A stretch of 64,000 bases of DNA, taken from the NCBI RefSeq assembly GCF_006149045.1, contig NZ_VBSN01000027.1, positions 434,001 through 498,000 of the forward strand, in the 5' to 3' direction. This DNA comes from Dyadobacter flavalbus (GTDB lineage: Bacteria > Bacteroidota > Bacteroidia > Cytophagales > Spirosomataceae). Made by a program: the position numbers and the translations under genes. Shown here piece by piece: positions 24,040 to 33,026 of this stretch (position 1 is its first letter; each line of letters begins with the position of its first letter). The notes beneath the pieces were generated by a model. The model saw nothing but the letters and a program-made list of their open reading frames with translations, ran no database searches and was not told the origin of the DNA.

Positions 24040-26608
24040 GAACGAAAAACCTCATTTTGATATAAGTGCAGCTGTTATCCGCCAACTAGGTGAAGAGCTA
24101 GTTACGGATGAAGTGACGGCTATCATGGAACTTATTAAAAATTCCTATGATGCTGATGCAGACTGGGTAAAAGTAGAAGTTAACTTGTTTGATTATTATT
24201 CGGATGAAAGGAAGTTTTATAAGGACTCTGCGCGGGGATTTATTTTAATTGAAGACAACGGATTTGGAATGTCTGATACCGATATTGCCAACAGTTGGAT
24301 GAAGATTTCACTATCCGCCAAGAAGAAATTCAAAGAGGAAGGTAGATCGACACTCAAAGGTAGAACGCCGTTGGGAGAGAAGGGTGTCGGTAGATTGAGT
24401 ACTCAAAGATTAGGCTCTCGGTTAGAAATGTTTACCGGGCAAGTGAATCATACTTCGCTAAGCCACGTAGCTTTTGACTGGGCTCTGTTTCAGGATGATA
24501 CTTTACTCACTTCAGTTCCCGTACACATCGATAGTTTTCCGAAGAGACCAGAAAAGAAGGGCACATCACTGGTTATTACTAATTTAAAAGAGACAAATAA
24601 ATGGAAAGGCGATTCCTGGGACAAATTTAGGGGACAGATTTCGCAAATGATTTTTCCGTTTAAAGAAAGACGTGCATTTGATGTTTATTTAAAGCTAAAT
24701 GGAGAGACTGTTGACTTAGACGAAGTAAATCGCCAGGTGCGAAGCAATTCAGTGGCGCAGTATAATTTCCGTTTAGACGAACAAACTGCTTTTATCGAGG
24801 GAAAAATAAAGCTTCAAAAATTAAGTGGGGGTAATAAGAGGGACGATATAGCATTTTTTGAAGGCCAAGTGTTGCCTGACCAAGGAAGTGATTTTTTCCA
24901 TTTCTTGACAGATAAAAAAGAAAACAAACAGCATTTTTTGTCTGACATCATCTATTCTGGGGAGGATGGAGTATTCTTCACATTCAGAAGGGAGGTTGAA
25001 CTTTCAATGTTATCAAAAATCGCTTACATTGAGATTGATTCCCTTACTAGTCAAGATATTATTGATCATGAAGGCCTGATACCCTCGGAAACTTCTTTAA
25101 ATGATCACTTAGATGACACCGCCTTGTTAGAGATTGCAGATCCCGGAAACTTTGAAGGAGAGATAAGCGATTTTAATTTTAAAGAGACAGATGAAATTGA
25201 AAAGGCATTCGACACCTTTTCCGAGTTCAAACGTCTAGTTCAAAATCAGGTAGGAATTCGCATTTTCAGAGATGGATTTGGTATAAAACCCTACGGCATC
25301 GATGGTCAAGATTGGTTAAAACTCTCGGGGAACCAAACCTCTGGCGGTTCATTTTACGGATTGAGACCTGGCAATGTCGTTGGATACGTAACCATCTCCG
25401 CAAGTGAAAATAGAGATTTGAAAGAAAAGACAGACAGAGAAGGGTTTGTTGATAGTGCTTACTCGCGGAATTTCTTTCGCATAATGGAATACTTTGTCGA
25501 CGAAATAAATACTGTTCTAGAAAATACTCGCCGCAGTTTTAATAAGTATCGGTCGAAGAGAGCTCAGGCAAATTTAGGTATTCAGAGTATTTCGGACTCA
25601 TTTGTAAAGCTCAGGGGTGCTTCGGAAAAGGCGAAAAAAAGTACTGCACGTGCCGCAACAGTTCGCTTTAATCTTGCCAATGTTACGAATCAGATAAAAG
25701 AGATTGTCGAAGAGAAGTCACAAGCCGAGGGTTACGATGCAGGTACTAATGAAATACTCGTTAAAGTAAATTCTATTCTTCAAGAGGCCGAGTTGTTATT
25801 AACAGAGGTTGAAAGTATTTTGGGTGATGCACGGATTTTAGACCAGCATGTTGAGTTTTTGCAGCCTCAAATAACGAACTTGGAACAGCAGTTATCTGAT
25901 TTTGCACAGTTGGCTGGATTGGGGTTAACTGCCGAGGCACTATCTCACGAACTATCGAATATTGTAGACAGGATTCTTTTTGAGACAGACCGAATTTCGC
26001 AAAATTTAAGGTTGAGGATGGAGCCGGACTTCTTACCTGTGAAGGTCTATATCGAACATATTCGTAATGCTAGTAAATCGTTCAGAAAGCAATTGAGTCA
26101 TCTAGCCCCGTCGCTTCGATTTGTAAGAGATGTGAAAGAAGAATTTGCCATTACAGAGTTTCTAGCCGATCTGGAAAGCTATTATGTTGAGCGCTTTGCT
26201 ACAAAGATTCGGTTTAATGTACAGGTCGTGGGAAGAGGCTATATGGTTAATATGAATAGAGGGAAGCTCACTCAAGTACTTGATAACGTTATTCTCAACT
26301 CTGAGTATTGGTTAAATGAAAGAAGGCGAGGGGAACCCAATTTTTATCCGGAAATCAATATCGTCGCGCAAAGTCCATTCTTGCGAATATATGACAATGG
26401 CTTCGGAGTAGACCCTGCTGTTCAAGAACAGCTTTTTCAACCATTCGTAACAGCAAAGCCGAAAAATAAGGGAAGAGGGCTAGGTCTGTTTATTACTCAA
26501 CAACTACTTGAAACTGAGGGATGTGAGATCCATTTACTAAATGTGAAGAATGATTTCGGAAGACGTTATATTTTTCAGCTAAATTTTTCAGCAGCAATTT
26601 CGAATTAA
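24032..26608 (+). CDS. Double GHKL protein: paraMORC/Hsp90-like ATPase fused to histidine kinase-like module
   Basis: An 858-residue protein starting at a TTG (24032), the only start compatible with the conserved HFDISAAVIRQLGEEL opening. The N-terminal GHKL ATPase has the N box ELIKNSYDADA (33-43), G1 IEDNGFGMS (73-81) and G2 GEKGVG (115-120), as in paraMORC proteins of restriction-like systems. A helical middle (about 480-620) follows. The C-terminus resembles a sensor kinase: phosphoacceptor-like AEALSHELSNIVD (His639), then a second N box LDNVILNSEYW, YDNGFGV (788-792), LFQPFVTAK and GRGLGLFITQQLL. Having both modules in one chain is striking. The next gene encodes a receiver-like partner. 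Role in phage or DNA sensing is inferred. Confidence 0.85.
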   Translation: MAENEKPHFDISAAVIRQLGEELVTDEVTAIMELIKNSYDADADWVKVEVNLFDYYSDERKFYKDSARGFILIEDNGFGMSDTDIANSWMKISLSAKKKFKEEGRSTLKGRTPLGEKGVGRLSTQRLGSRLEMFTGQVNHTSLSHVAFDWALFQDDTLLTSVPVHIDSFPKRPEKKGTSLVITNLKETNKWKGDSWDKFRGQISQMIFPFKERRAFDVYLKLNGETVDLDEVNRQVRSNSVAQYNFRLDEQTAFIEGKIKLQKLSGGNKRDDIAFFEGQVLPDQGSDFFHFLTDKKENKQHFLSDIIYSGEDGVFFTFRREVELSMLSKIAYIEIDSLTSQDIIDHEGLIPSETSLNDHLDDTALLEIADPGNFEGEISDFNFKETDEIEKAFDTFSEFKRLVQNQVGIRIFRDGFGIKPYGIDGQDWLKLSGNQTSGGSFYGLRPGNVVGYVTISASENRDLKEKTDREGFVDSAYSRNFFRIMEYFVDEINTVLENTRRSFNKYRSKRAQANLGIQSISDSFVKLRGASEKAKKSTARAATVRFNLANVTNQIKEIVEEKSQAEGYDAGTNEILVKVNSILQEAELLLTEVESILGDARILDQHVEFLQPQITNLEQQLSDFAQLAGLGLTAEALSHELSNIVDRILFETDRISQNLRLRMEPDFLPVKVYIEHIRNASKSFRKQLSHLAPSLRFVRDVKEEFAITEFLADLESYYVERFATKIRFNVQVVGRGYMVNMNRGKLTQVLDNVILNSEYWLNERRRGEPNFYPEINIVAQSPFLRIYDNGFGVDPAVQEQLFQPFVTAKPKNKGRGLGLFITQQLLETEGCEIHLLNVKNDFGRRYIFQLNFSAAISN

Positions 26609-26621
26609 ACACTACCCGCCA

Positions 26622-28442
26622 ATGGAAGAACATGTAGACCCTCAACAAAAATCTGAAAATTCGCCTGTACAAAGACTTGAAGAATTGTTCAAGGTTTTGA
26701 ACATCAAGGAGGCCTATTACGTAGATGACTACAACAATATTGATTTCTTGCCGACCGTCATTTCGAATACCAAAAGATTGTTTTTGGAAGACCGAGCTGC
26801 TGAAATAGATATAATATACGAGAAAAGGTTGGAATTGAACGTACCCGATGAGGATGCTTTGGGAGATCAGTTAATTGCGGTCTGGGAGGCCATGGAGGAA
26901 CCAGATAAGCTAGTAGTGTTGCATCGAACTTTTGAGGCTCTGCAGCTAGACTTCAATGCTTCGGATTTTGAATACACAACACAACTTAAAAATAGCTTTC
27001 CAAACGGTTTTCTAAAATGTGTGAGTCCTGACGAGTGGTCCGAGCTCGTTAATGAGATTAGTGCTAATCCAGAGGAAAAGGTATTAATTTTATTTGACCA
27101 GGATTTGACTCACGCTCAAAATGAACGATTTAAAAATGGCACCACGAAGGGTCAAAACCTTATCGTTGAAGTCAAAGCGTCTGATATTCGTGAAAACGTG
27201 TATTGTGCACTTATCACTCATATTATTAAAGATACTTCGAAAGAATTGGAAGAGCGCGATCGGATAATAAATGACGCGGACAGCAGGTTGATAAAAAGTG
27301 ATTTTTTAGCATTAGCTAAAGAGCGAATAAAGGATCCAGAATTGCTGTGCGATGGCATAAAAAAGACTTTGCTAAACGGCTTTTTCGAAACCGTGAAAGA
27401 GCGCTCCTTAAAGGTGATAGAAGAGGCCCGAGAGAAGGCCAGAATCTCATTTGAAAGATTAGATACATATGATTTTGATACGACCATATTGAGAAGCTCT
27501 TATAGTGAGGGAGTTTGGGAAGCCAATACAATATTTAGGATTACTGACAACTTTTTCGAGGAAGAGGTTAAGAGGCTAATGATTGAATCAAATTATCCAA
27601 AGGTAATTAATCCAATATTGAAAACATCTAAGCGGATTAGTGATATTCATTTTTCGTTTGATCAGAATAGTCAGCCATACAAGGAAAAATTTAAGCTCAT
27701 GCACCTAGACACCTATTCTGCTGGTGATCAGATAAATAGACTGCATTCACCAATAGAGAACGGTGACATTTTTCAAATTACCGAAGGGAAAGGCACTGGA
27801 TATTATATTTTGATCGGACAGGAGTGTGATCTCATGATGCGGACTGATCCACTTGGTTCACGAGGTAGTACCAAAGTTGCTACGTTGGCAAAGGTGAAGG
27901 TGATGTCTCGCGATGATCTTCAGAAAAAAATTGATAGTAAATCTGGCCACTTTTTTGCAAATAAGTTTAAATTAGATTATTTCATCGAAGGTTCTAGTGA
28001 TGTAGGGTTAATATCATTTTTAGAGACTTTTAGTGTGAGTTTGGATGCCTTGGATCTTTGTGTCTTTCACCATGATGGACTATCGTCTATTAATGTTGCT
28101 GAGCCTGTATTCGATGCTGATTTGGTAAGTTCCGCATGGGAGGCTAGATACAATAAGCTTTTAGCAAGTTATAGAAAGGATGCAGTCACCTTAGATGCAC
28201 TACTTGGTCAGGTTGAAAAGGTAGATCAAGCACAAAGAGAGCAAATGAAGGTAAGGCTTTACCCAAAATTATGTTTTACTGAAAGCCTAGGTATGGGTAC
28301 ATCATATAGTAAAAACGTATTCAATTTTGGGATAAAAAGGATTTTGCACTTGAAGCCTGATGGGGCCGATTATCTTCTTGAGAGATTTTATCGACACATG
28401 GCAAGAACGGCAGAGCAGCATGACTTTGCAACTCCAGTGTAA
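26622..28442 (+). CDS. Receiver-like domain protein, partner of the double GHKL kinase
   Basis: A 606-residue protein 13 bases after the GHKL gene. The first 200 residues have receiver features: an acidic pair in EAYYVDDYNN (D35, D36), a strand ending in aspartates in EEKVLILFDQDL (D159 or D161 as phosphoacceptor) and a downstream Lys, with a long insertion between, so it is a divergent response-receiver domain. A helical region (200-300) follows. The C-terminal 250 residues include YYILIGQECDLMMR (about 394-407), a motif I recall from uncharacterised receiver-linked effector domains. No known nuclease motif is obvious. It probably takes the signal from the kinase module and may be the effector. 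An IS inserted three bases past its stop. Confidence 0.75.
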   Translation: MEEHVDPQQKSENSPVQRLEELFKVLNIKEAYYVDDYNNIDFLPTVISNTKRLFLEDRAAEIDIIYEKRLELNVPDEDALGDQLIAVWEAMEEPDKLVVLHRTFEALQLDFNASDFEYTTQLKNSFPNGFLKCVSPDEWSELVNEISANPEEKVLILFDQDLTHAQNERFKNGTTKGQNLIVEVKASDIRENVYCALITHIIKDTSKELEERDRIINDADSRLIKSDFLALAKERIKDPELLCDGIKKTLLNGFFETVKERSLKVIEEAREKARISFERLDTYDFDTTILRSSYSEGVWEANTIFRITDNFFEEEVKRLMIESNYPKVINPILKTSKRISDIHFSFDQNSQPYKEKFKLMHLDTYSAGDQINRLHSPIENGDIFQITEGKGTGYYILIGQECDLMMRTDPLGSRGSTKVATLAKVKVMSRDDLQKKIDSKSGHFFANKFKLDYFIEGSSDVGLISFLETFSVSLDALDLCVFHHDGLSSINVAEPVFDADLVSSAWEARYNKLLASYRKDAVTLDALLGQVEKVDQAQREQMKVRLYPKLCFTESLGMGTSYSKNVFNFGIKRILHLKPDGADYLLERFYRHMARTAEQHDFATPV

Positions 28443-28453
28443 TATGCATAACA

Positions 28454-29783
28454 TGTACTAGCTACTACTTGATCTGACAGTGGTGAGTTATCGGACATTG
28501 ATCAGACAACAACTTCACCTTTTTTCTATAATACAAAGATATGCCTTTGGTCTTCTCTGTCAAGGGTAAATGAACGGCTCATTCTTCGCCGCCCTTGACA
28601 GCTTCGCCCGTCGGCATTGGAAAAGTATTAAGAAGAAAAGGCTTTCGATGAATTTGATGTTTCAACTGACTGGCCTAATAACCTGATTCTGGCCAGATGC
28701 AATGAATCCATAAATGTTTGATACGGCGTTTTTCCATTGCAATACCGCCCGGAATGTGGTCTTTCTTTGTTGTATTCTTCCAGCCAGGAATCCAAGTCCT
28801 GCTGTATCTGCTCCAAAGAGTTATAAACTTTCTTGCGGAAAGCTATACTGTAAAACTCTTCAAGAATTGTTTTATGAAAGCGTTCGCAAATTCCATTCGT
28901 TTGAGGACTCTTTGCTTTCGTTTTTGTATGATCTATATCTTCTATTGTCAGATATAGCTGATATTCATGATGTTCTCTAGAGCCGCAATATTCGGTGCCA
29001 CGGTCAGTCAGTATTCTCATTAATGGAATATCGTACTGCTGAAAAAAAGGCAATACTTTATCATTAAGTGTATCTGCTGCTACCAAGGCGTTTTTACGAT
29101 CATAAACCTTTGCAAAAGCAACACGGCTATAAGTATCAATGAATGTTTGCTGATAGATTCTGCCTACACCTTTAATTTGCCCTACGTAGTAAGTATCCGC
29201 GCGGCGGCCGCCTGAGCTCCAAGATATCCCGGATGGTAAGTTTCTATTTCTCCGTGCGCCTCTTTCTCCTGTTTTGCTTTTTCCAGTGCTACAACTTGTG
29301 CTTCTGTTAGAATTAGGCCTTCCTTGGCGACCTTTGCCTCTAATGCTTTAAGACGCTTTTTAAATATTTCCAGATCATGTCGTAACCATACTGAACGCAC
29401 CCCGCCAGGTGAAATAAATATTCCCCGCTTTTTTAGTTCGTTGCTTACACGCAGTTGACCGTAAGCGGGGGTGTCGATTGCCATTTTAACAACAGCTTGC
29501 TCAACTTCATGATCTACTCGGTTGGGTGGCAGTGGTTTTCTTCGGCTGATTTCCTTTAGAGCTGCTTCTCCGCCTGTTTCATACAAATCTTTAAATCTGT
29601 AAAAGCTATCTCGGCTATAGCCCATAATTTTGCAGGCTTGTGAGACATTACCTAATTGCCTGGCAAGTTCTAGTACACCAAGCTTGGGTTTGATGATCTT
29701 TTCGTTCGTGCTCATGACTTAATTGGTTTAGTTGAATTTAATAAAAATCTATTCAACTGTCAGATTAAGTCTTAACTATTACA
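28454..29783 (-). mobile_element. IS481-family insertion sequence with target duplication
   Basis: A 1330-bp element bounded by 30-bp terminal inverted repeats (28454-28483 and 29754-29783; 24 of 30 positions match, both begin TGT and share ATCTGACAGT). An 8-bp direct repeat GCATAACA flanks it (28446-28453 and 29784-29791), so the insertion boundaries are intact. It carries one broken transposase gene. Confidence 0.9.
28628..29715 (-). pseudogene. IS481-family transposase, disrupted by a 14-bp insertion
   Basis: Integrase-core (DDE) transposase. The N-terminal part (29715-29182) has the helix-turn-helix [20 protein letters not shown] and the linker; the C-terminal part (29086-28628) has RILTDRGTEYCG and ICERFHKTILEEFY with the later catalytic residues. 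Between them, removing 14 bases at 29199-29212 (GCGCGGCGGCCGCC on the plus strand) restores [20 protein letters not shown], the normal sequence. The insertion shifts the frame and is the only visible defect. It is GC-rich and contains a perfect GGCGGCCGCC palindrome, unlike the rest of the element. Confidence 0.88.
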
Positions 29784-29791
29784 GCATAACA

Positions 29792-30175
29792 TGTTCCCAG
29801 ACCCAGTACTCGTAGTTGTCCAGCCTGTCTCGGTTTGAGCTACACATCAACTAGAAAAGCCGCGTTTTCCATGTCATTTTTTGATAAAGTGATGTAATCC
29901 AACTTGCTCATTAGTAGGATCAAGATTATAGACGTTTGCTTATCATCCATACGTCAACCTGATAATGATGTTGAATTGCCATTAAAGCCGTTACGTAACG
30001 TCACCGTAGTATGGTTTCTGAAAATTTGTCACAGGCTAATTAAAATGTATAGAGGTGTCGTGTTATCGAAACGGCAATTAACATTGTGTTGTATGACAAA
30101 GTCCTATACTAGGTATACTTGTTTTCGGTAAGCGAAACGCCAAGCTGCCTAACTTGACGTTTCGCGTCCGCTACC
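29792..30175. other. Gap before the integrase gene
   Basis: About 385 bases with no recognisable gene. At 30132-30165 the inverted repeat GCGAAACG / CGTTTCGC with inner CAAG/CTTG arms lies ten bases beyond the integrase stop and may end its transcript, though no T-run follows on the minus strand. Confidence 0.45.
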
Positions 30176-31396
30176 CTACATCCCCTTCAACCTCTCCCGC
30201 AACCCCTTCATATCCTCACTAATCTTCACATCCAAGATCTTAGCATAAATCATCGTCTGCTTCAAAGACCGATGCCCAAGCATTTTCGAAACCGTCTCAA
30301 TCGGCACCTTATTACTTAGCGTCACAGTCGTAGCAAACGTGTGCCGCGCAATATGAAAAGTCAGCGTCTTGGAAATGCCGCACAGATTGGCAATCTCCTT
30401 CAAATAAGCATTCATCTTCTGATTACTCAGAACCGGCAGCACAACACCAACAGCACAGCATTGCGGATAATCCTTATACTTATCAATAATTTCCAGGGCC
30501 GTATCCAGGAGGGGAATACGTGTAGGCGCATCCGTTTTCTGCCGCGTGGTGTCAATCCACGGCTCGCCGTCCATCCCAACGACAATGTCCGTGGTTTTCA
30601 ATTGCTTCACATCGACGTAGGCCAACCCGGTGTAGCAGCAGAAAAGAAAGATGTCCCGCACCTGGCTGATCCGTTCAACTTCAAACACTTTCTCAGTAAG
30701 TCGTTTCAGTTCGTCCCTGGATAGTGGGTTCTTGACAACTTCCTTCTTCGTCAGTTTGAAACCTTGAAACGGATCTTTTTTCAACCATTTATTATTGACA
30801 CAAATCAGCACAACCTTTTTCAGATTGCTCATGTACTTGATCGCTGAGTTATGATTGCAGCCTCGTGCGCTCCGGAGCCAAAAGTTGAATTCAGTAATAA
30901 ATTCAAAGTTCAGGTCTTTGATTGCCATATCATCCTTCTTGTATTTCCACTTGATGAAGGATGCAGTGTGCTCCTTAGCCGTCTTGTATCGTTTCAAAGT
31001 GAGTGGTGCGAACTCCTGACCGACGAGTGCTTCCATCTGCTCGTTATGATGCTCGAAGACTTCCAGAATGGTGCGGGTTTCATTGCTCTTGCCAAGCAAT
31101 ATGTTTTTCAAGCCTTCCGCAGAAATTTCTTTGTCATCTTCGGTAAGAATCTTTTTAGCCTGATAGACTTTGGCAGTGAGCATGTCCAAATACGCATTAA
31201 GCGTCTTGGCGTCTTCCTTGTTACCGGCTGGCCGTCCGACTGAGGAATTCCACCTTTCGGTATTCCATAGCTTCTTGGTGGATAGCTCGGCGACCTTGCC
31301 GTCGACCGTAATTCGCAGATAGATGTAGCGGACTGTTCCTCTTTGATTTCTGGCGGGCTTTAAATAGAAAAGCAGGCCGAATGTTTTCTCCAACAT
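30176..31396 (-). CDS. Tyrosine site-specific integrase of element A
   Basis: A 406-residue integrase of the Bacteroidota ICE/IME type. The N-terminus is an Arm-like domain (FGLLFYLKPARNQRGTVRYI), then a SAM-like core-binding domain (about 110-200), then the catalytic domain with TGLAYVDVKQL (the position of Arg I is Ala, as often seen in this branch), HIARHTFATT (His-x-x-Arg), GHRSLKQT and the nucleophile in TMIYAKI. It lies 250 bases from the tRNA-His gene, whose 3' end it evidently uses as attachment site. It looks intact, so excision of element A is possible. Confidence 0.93.
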   Translation of the reverse strand: MLEKTFGLLFYLKPARNQRGTVRYIYLRITVDGKVAELSTKKLWNTERWNSSVGRPAGNKEDAKTLNAYLDMLTAKVYQAKKILTEDDKEISAEGLKNILLGKSNETRTILEVFEHHNEQMEALVGQEFAPLTLKRYKTAKEHTASFIKWKYKKDDMAIKDLNFEFITEFNFWLRSARGCNHNSAIKYMSNLKKVVLICVNNKWLKKDPFQGFKLTKKEVVKNPLSRDELKRLTEKVFEVERISQVRDIFLFCCYTGLAYVDVKQLKTTDIVVGMDGEPWIDTTRQKTDAPTRIPLLDTALEIIDKYKDYPQCCAVGVVLPVLSNQKMNAYLKEIANLCGISKTLTFHIARHTFATTVTLSNKVPIETVSKMLGHRSLKQTMIYAKILDVKISEDMKGLRERLKGM

Positions 31397-31592
31397 AACA
31401 CAAGCGTTTAAAAGTGGTTAAATATCGAGTTACCACGCTTGCCAATCAAGATGTTTACGACGTAAACAGGTTGTCTATCAATTTGTTATGCCGTTTCCAG
31501 TGAGTCTTCTTCTCAAAGTGAGTGAACTACACGAAAGACTCACTGAAAACATGAGAATTTTTGCATTTTTTGATAGGATCTGAAAAACAAAA

Positions 31593-31621
31593 ATGCCCGC
31601 AAATCATTGATTTACAGGCAT
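31593..31621. terminator. Hairpin terminator downstream of tRNA-His
   Basis: ATGCC / GGCAT with inner AAATCA/TGATTT arms, preceded by A-runs. On the minus strand it follows the tRNA 3' end. Copy of 12873-12907. Confidence 0.65.
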
Positions 31622-31647
31622 CTTATTTGACTTTGAACTATTTTCAA

Positions 31648-31669
31648 GGGAGGGAGACGGGTCTCGAAC
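31648..31669. repeat. Attachment core within tRNA-His
   Basis: The 22 bases shared with 12945-12966 cover the tRNA 3' acceptor strand and T arm. They mark the right end of element A. Confidence 0.85.
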
Positions 31670-31723
31670 CCGCGACCTCCAGAACCACAATCTGGCGCTC
31701 TAACCAACTGAGCTACAACCTCC
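31649..31723 (-). tRNA. tRNA-His (GTG), acceptor stem with two mismatches
   Basis: Cloverleaf on the minus strand: D arm TAGCTCAGTTGGTTAGAGC, anticodon arm CCAGA-TTGTGGT-TCTGG with anticodon GTG, T arm GCGGG-TTCGAGA-CCCGT, and the extra G at -1 opposite C73 typical of tRNA-His. The acceptor is GAGGTTG against CTCCCTC: pairs 1-4 and 7 form, but T5-C68 and T6-T67 do not. A normal partner strand would read CAACCTC. The 3' half belongs to the attachment core, so integration may have replaced it. CCA is not encoded. Confidence 0.88.
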
Positions 31724-31749
31724 GTTTTGAGGACACAAACTTATAAAAA

Positions 31750-31800
31750 GGTTTACAGCTTGCAATGACTTTATTCAAATATTTTTGCAAGCTGTAAACC
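31750..31800. terminator. Bidirectional terminator-like hairpin
   Basis: Perfect 15-bp inverted repeat GGTTTACAGCTTGCA / TGCAAGCTGTAAACC with a 21-base AT-rich loop, 22 bases beyond the superoxide dismutase stop. Confidence 0.8.
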
Positions 31801-31821
31801 ATGCTGTTCAGCTTTTAACGC

Positions 31822-32430
31822 TTACTTCGATGCAACATAAAGAGCGTCAGCAGCTTTCCAGTCTACTACGTTCCAGTAAGCATCGATATAATCCGGGCGC
31901 TTGTTCTGATATTTCAGATAATATGCATGTTCCCAAACATCCAGTCCGATGACCGGAGTGCCTTTTGCCTCTGCAATATCCATTAAAGGGTTATCCTGAT
32001 TTGGTGTTGATGTGATGGCAAGTTCACCGCCGTCTTTTACGATTAACCACGCCCAGCCTGAACCGAAACGACCGGTCGCAGCTTTTTTGAACTCATCTTT
32101 GAATGCTGAAAATGAACCGAATTTGGAATCAATGGCTTTTGCCAGTTCACCCGTTGGCTCTCCGCCGCCGTTTGAAGAAAGGCTTTTCCAGAAGAATGAA
32201 TGGTTCCAGTGGCCGCCTCCGTTGTTGCGTACCGGAGCTGGTGCCTTGCTGATGCCGGCAAGCAGTTCTTCTATGCTTTTACCTTCCAGTTCAGTGCCTG
32301 CAACCGCTGCATTCAAATTGGTAACATAAGCCTGATGATGACGGTCATGATGTATTTCCATTGTCAATGCATCAATATGTGGTTCCAATGCATTGTTAGC
32401 ATAAGGTAAGGGATCAAGTGTAAATGCCAT
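31822..32430 (-). CDS. sodA: Superoxide dismutase, Mn-type of the Fe/Mn family
   Basis: A 202-residue enzyme that converts superoxide to oxygen and hydrogen peroxide. Metal ligands are visible in [12 protein letters not shown] (first His), NHSFFW within [14 protein letters not shown] (second His), and [11 protein letters not shown] (Asp and His). The Gly before HWNH and the Gln in [10 protein letters not shown] are the Mn-type pattern; Fe enzymes have Gln in the first place. Full family length, single gene with its own terminator. It is the first chromosomal gene beyond the tRNA-His integration site. Confidence 0.95.
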   Translation of the reverse strand: MAFTLDPLPYANNALEPHIDALTMEIHHDRHHQAYVTNLNAAVAGTELEGKSIEELLAGISKAPAPVRNNGGGHWNHSFFWKSLSSNGGGEPTGELAKAIDSKFGSFSAFKDEFKKAATGRFGSGWAWLIVKDGGELAITSTPNQDNPLMDIAEAKGTPVIGLDVWEHAYYLKYQNKRPDYIDAYWNVVDWKAADALYVASK

Positions 32431-32491
32431 TTCAGTGTAGTTTAATGTTTGAAAAATATACGTAACAGTTGGCTAACAGCAGAAAAAAGGT

Positions 32492-32944
32492 TTATGTTCT
32501 TAATTGTCTAAAAAATTTAAGAAGCAGCTCCTGCGATTCCCCGGCAAGAATTCCGCGTGTCAGCATGGTTTTCGGATGCAGGATATTCTCACGAAGTCTG
32601 GAATAACCGCGTTTTTCATCCACAGCACCAAATACGACTCTCTTCATCTGCGTCCAGTAAAGTGCCCCTGCGCACATGACGCAAGGTTCAAGTGTAACAT
32701 ACAATGTACATTCCTGCAGGTATTTTCCGCCAAGATTGTCCGAAGCGGCCGTAATCGCAAGCATTTCGGCATGTGCAGTTACGTCGTTGAGTTTTTCCGT
32801 CTGATTGTACCCTTTTCCGATGATGCGCTCTCCGATCACAACGATTGCTCCGACCGGAATTTCACCTTCTTCGTACGCGAGTTGTGCCTGGCGCATGGCC
32901 TCGGCCATAAAAAAATTGTCAAGGATATCTGCCTGAATATTCAT
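32492..32944 (-). CDS. tadA: tRNA-specific adenosine deaminase
   Basis: A 150-residue zinc deaminase that makes inosine at the wobble base of tRNA-Arg(ACG). Zinc and catalytic residues are in DVTAHAEMLAI (HAE) and TLEPCVMCAGAL (PCxxC), and MKRVVFGAVDEKRG is the usual following segment. The gene for its substrate, tRNA-Arg with anticodon ACG, lies at 50678-50751 in this window. The length fits TadA. The start could be either the ATG at 32944 or Met13. Confidence 0.9.
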   Translation of the reverse strand: MNIQADILDNFFMAEAMRQAQLAYEEGEIPVGAIVVIGERIIGKGYNQTEKLNDVTAHAEMLAITAASDNLGGKYLQECTLYVTLEPCVMCAGALYWTQMKRVVFGAVDEKRGYSRLRENILHPKTMLTRGILAGESQELLLKFFRQLRT

Positions 32945-33026
32945 TTTTCAGAATTGTGTAAACATGAAAACGGGACATTTATATCTTGCAACAAATGTCC
33001 CGTCCGATTTATTATTAAGAAATCTT

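Noticed and set aside
22627..28442. Type III or BREX restriction system
   Set aside because: No helicase, no PglZ, no BrxC-like gene and no PD-(D/E)xK nuclease is visible; the gene set is distinct.
30851..31243. 130-codon plus-strand ORF
   Set aside because: Antisense to the intact integrase gene.
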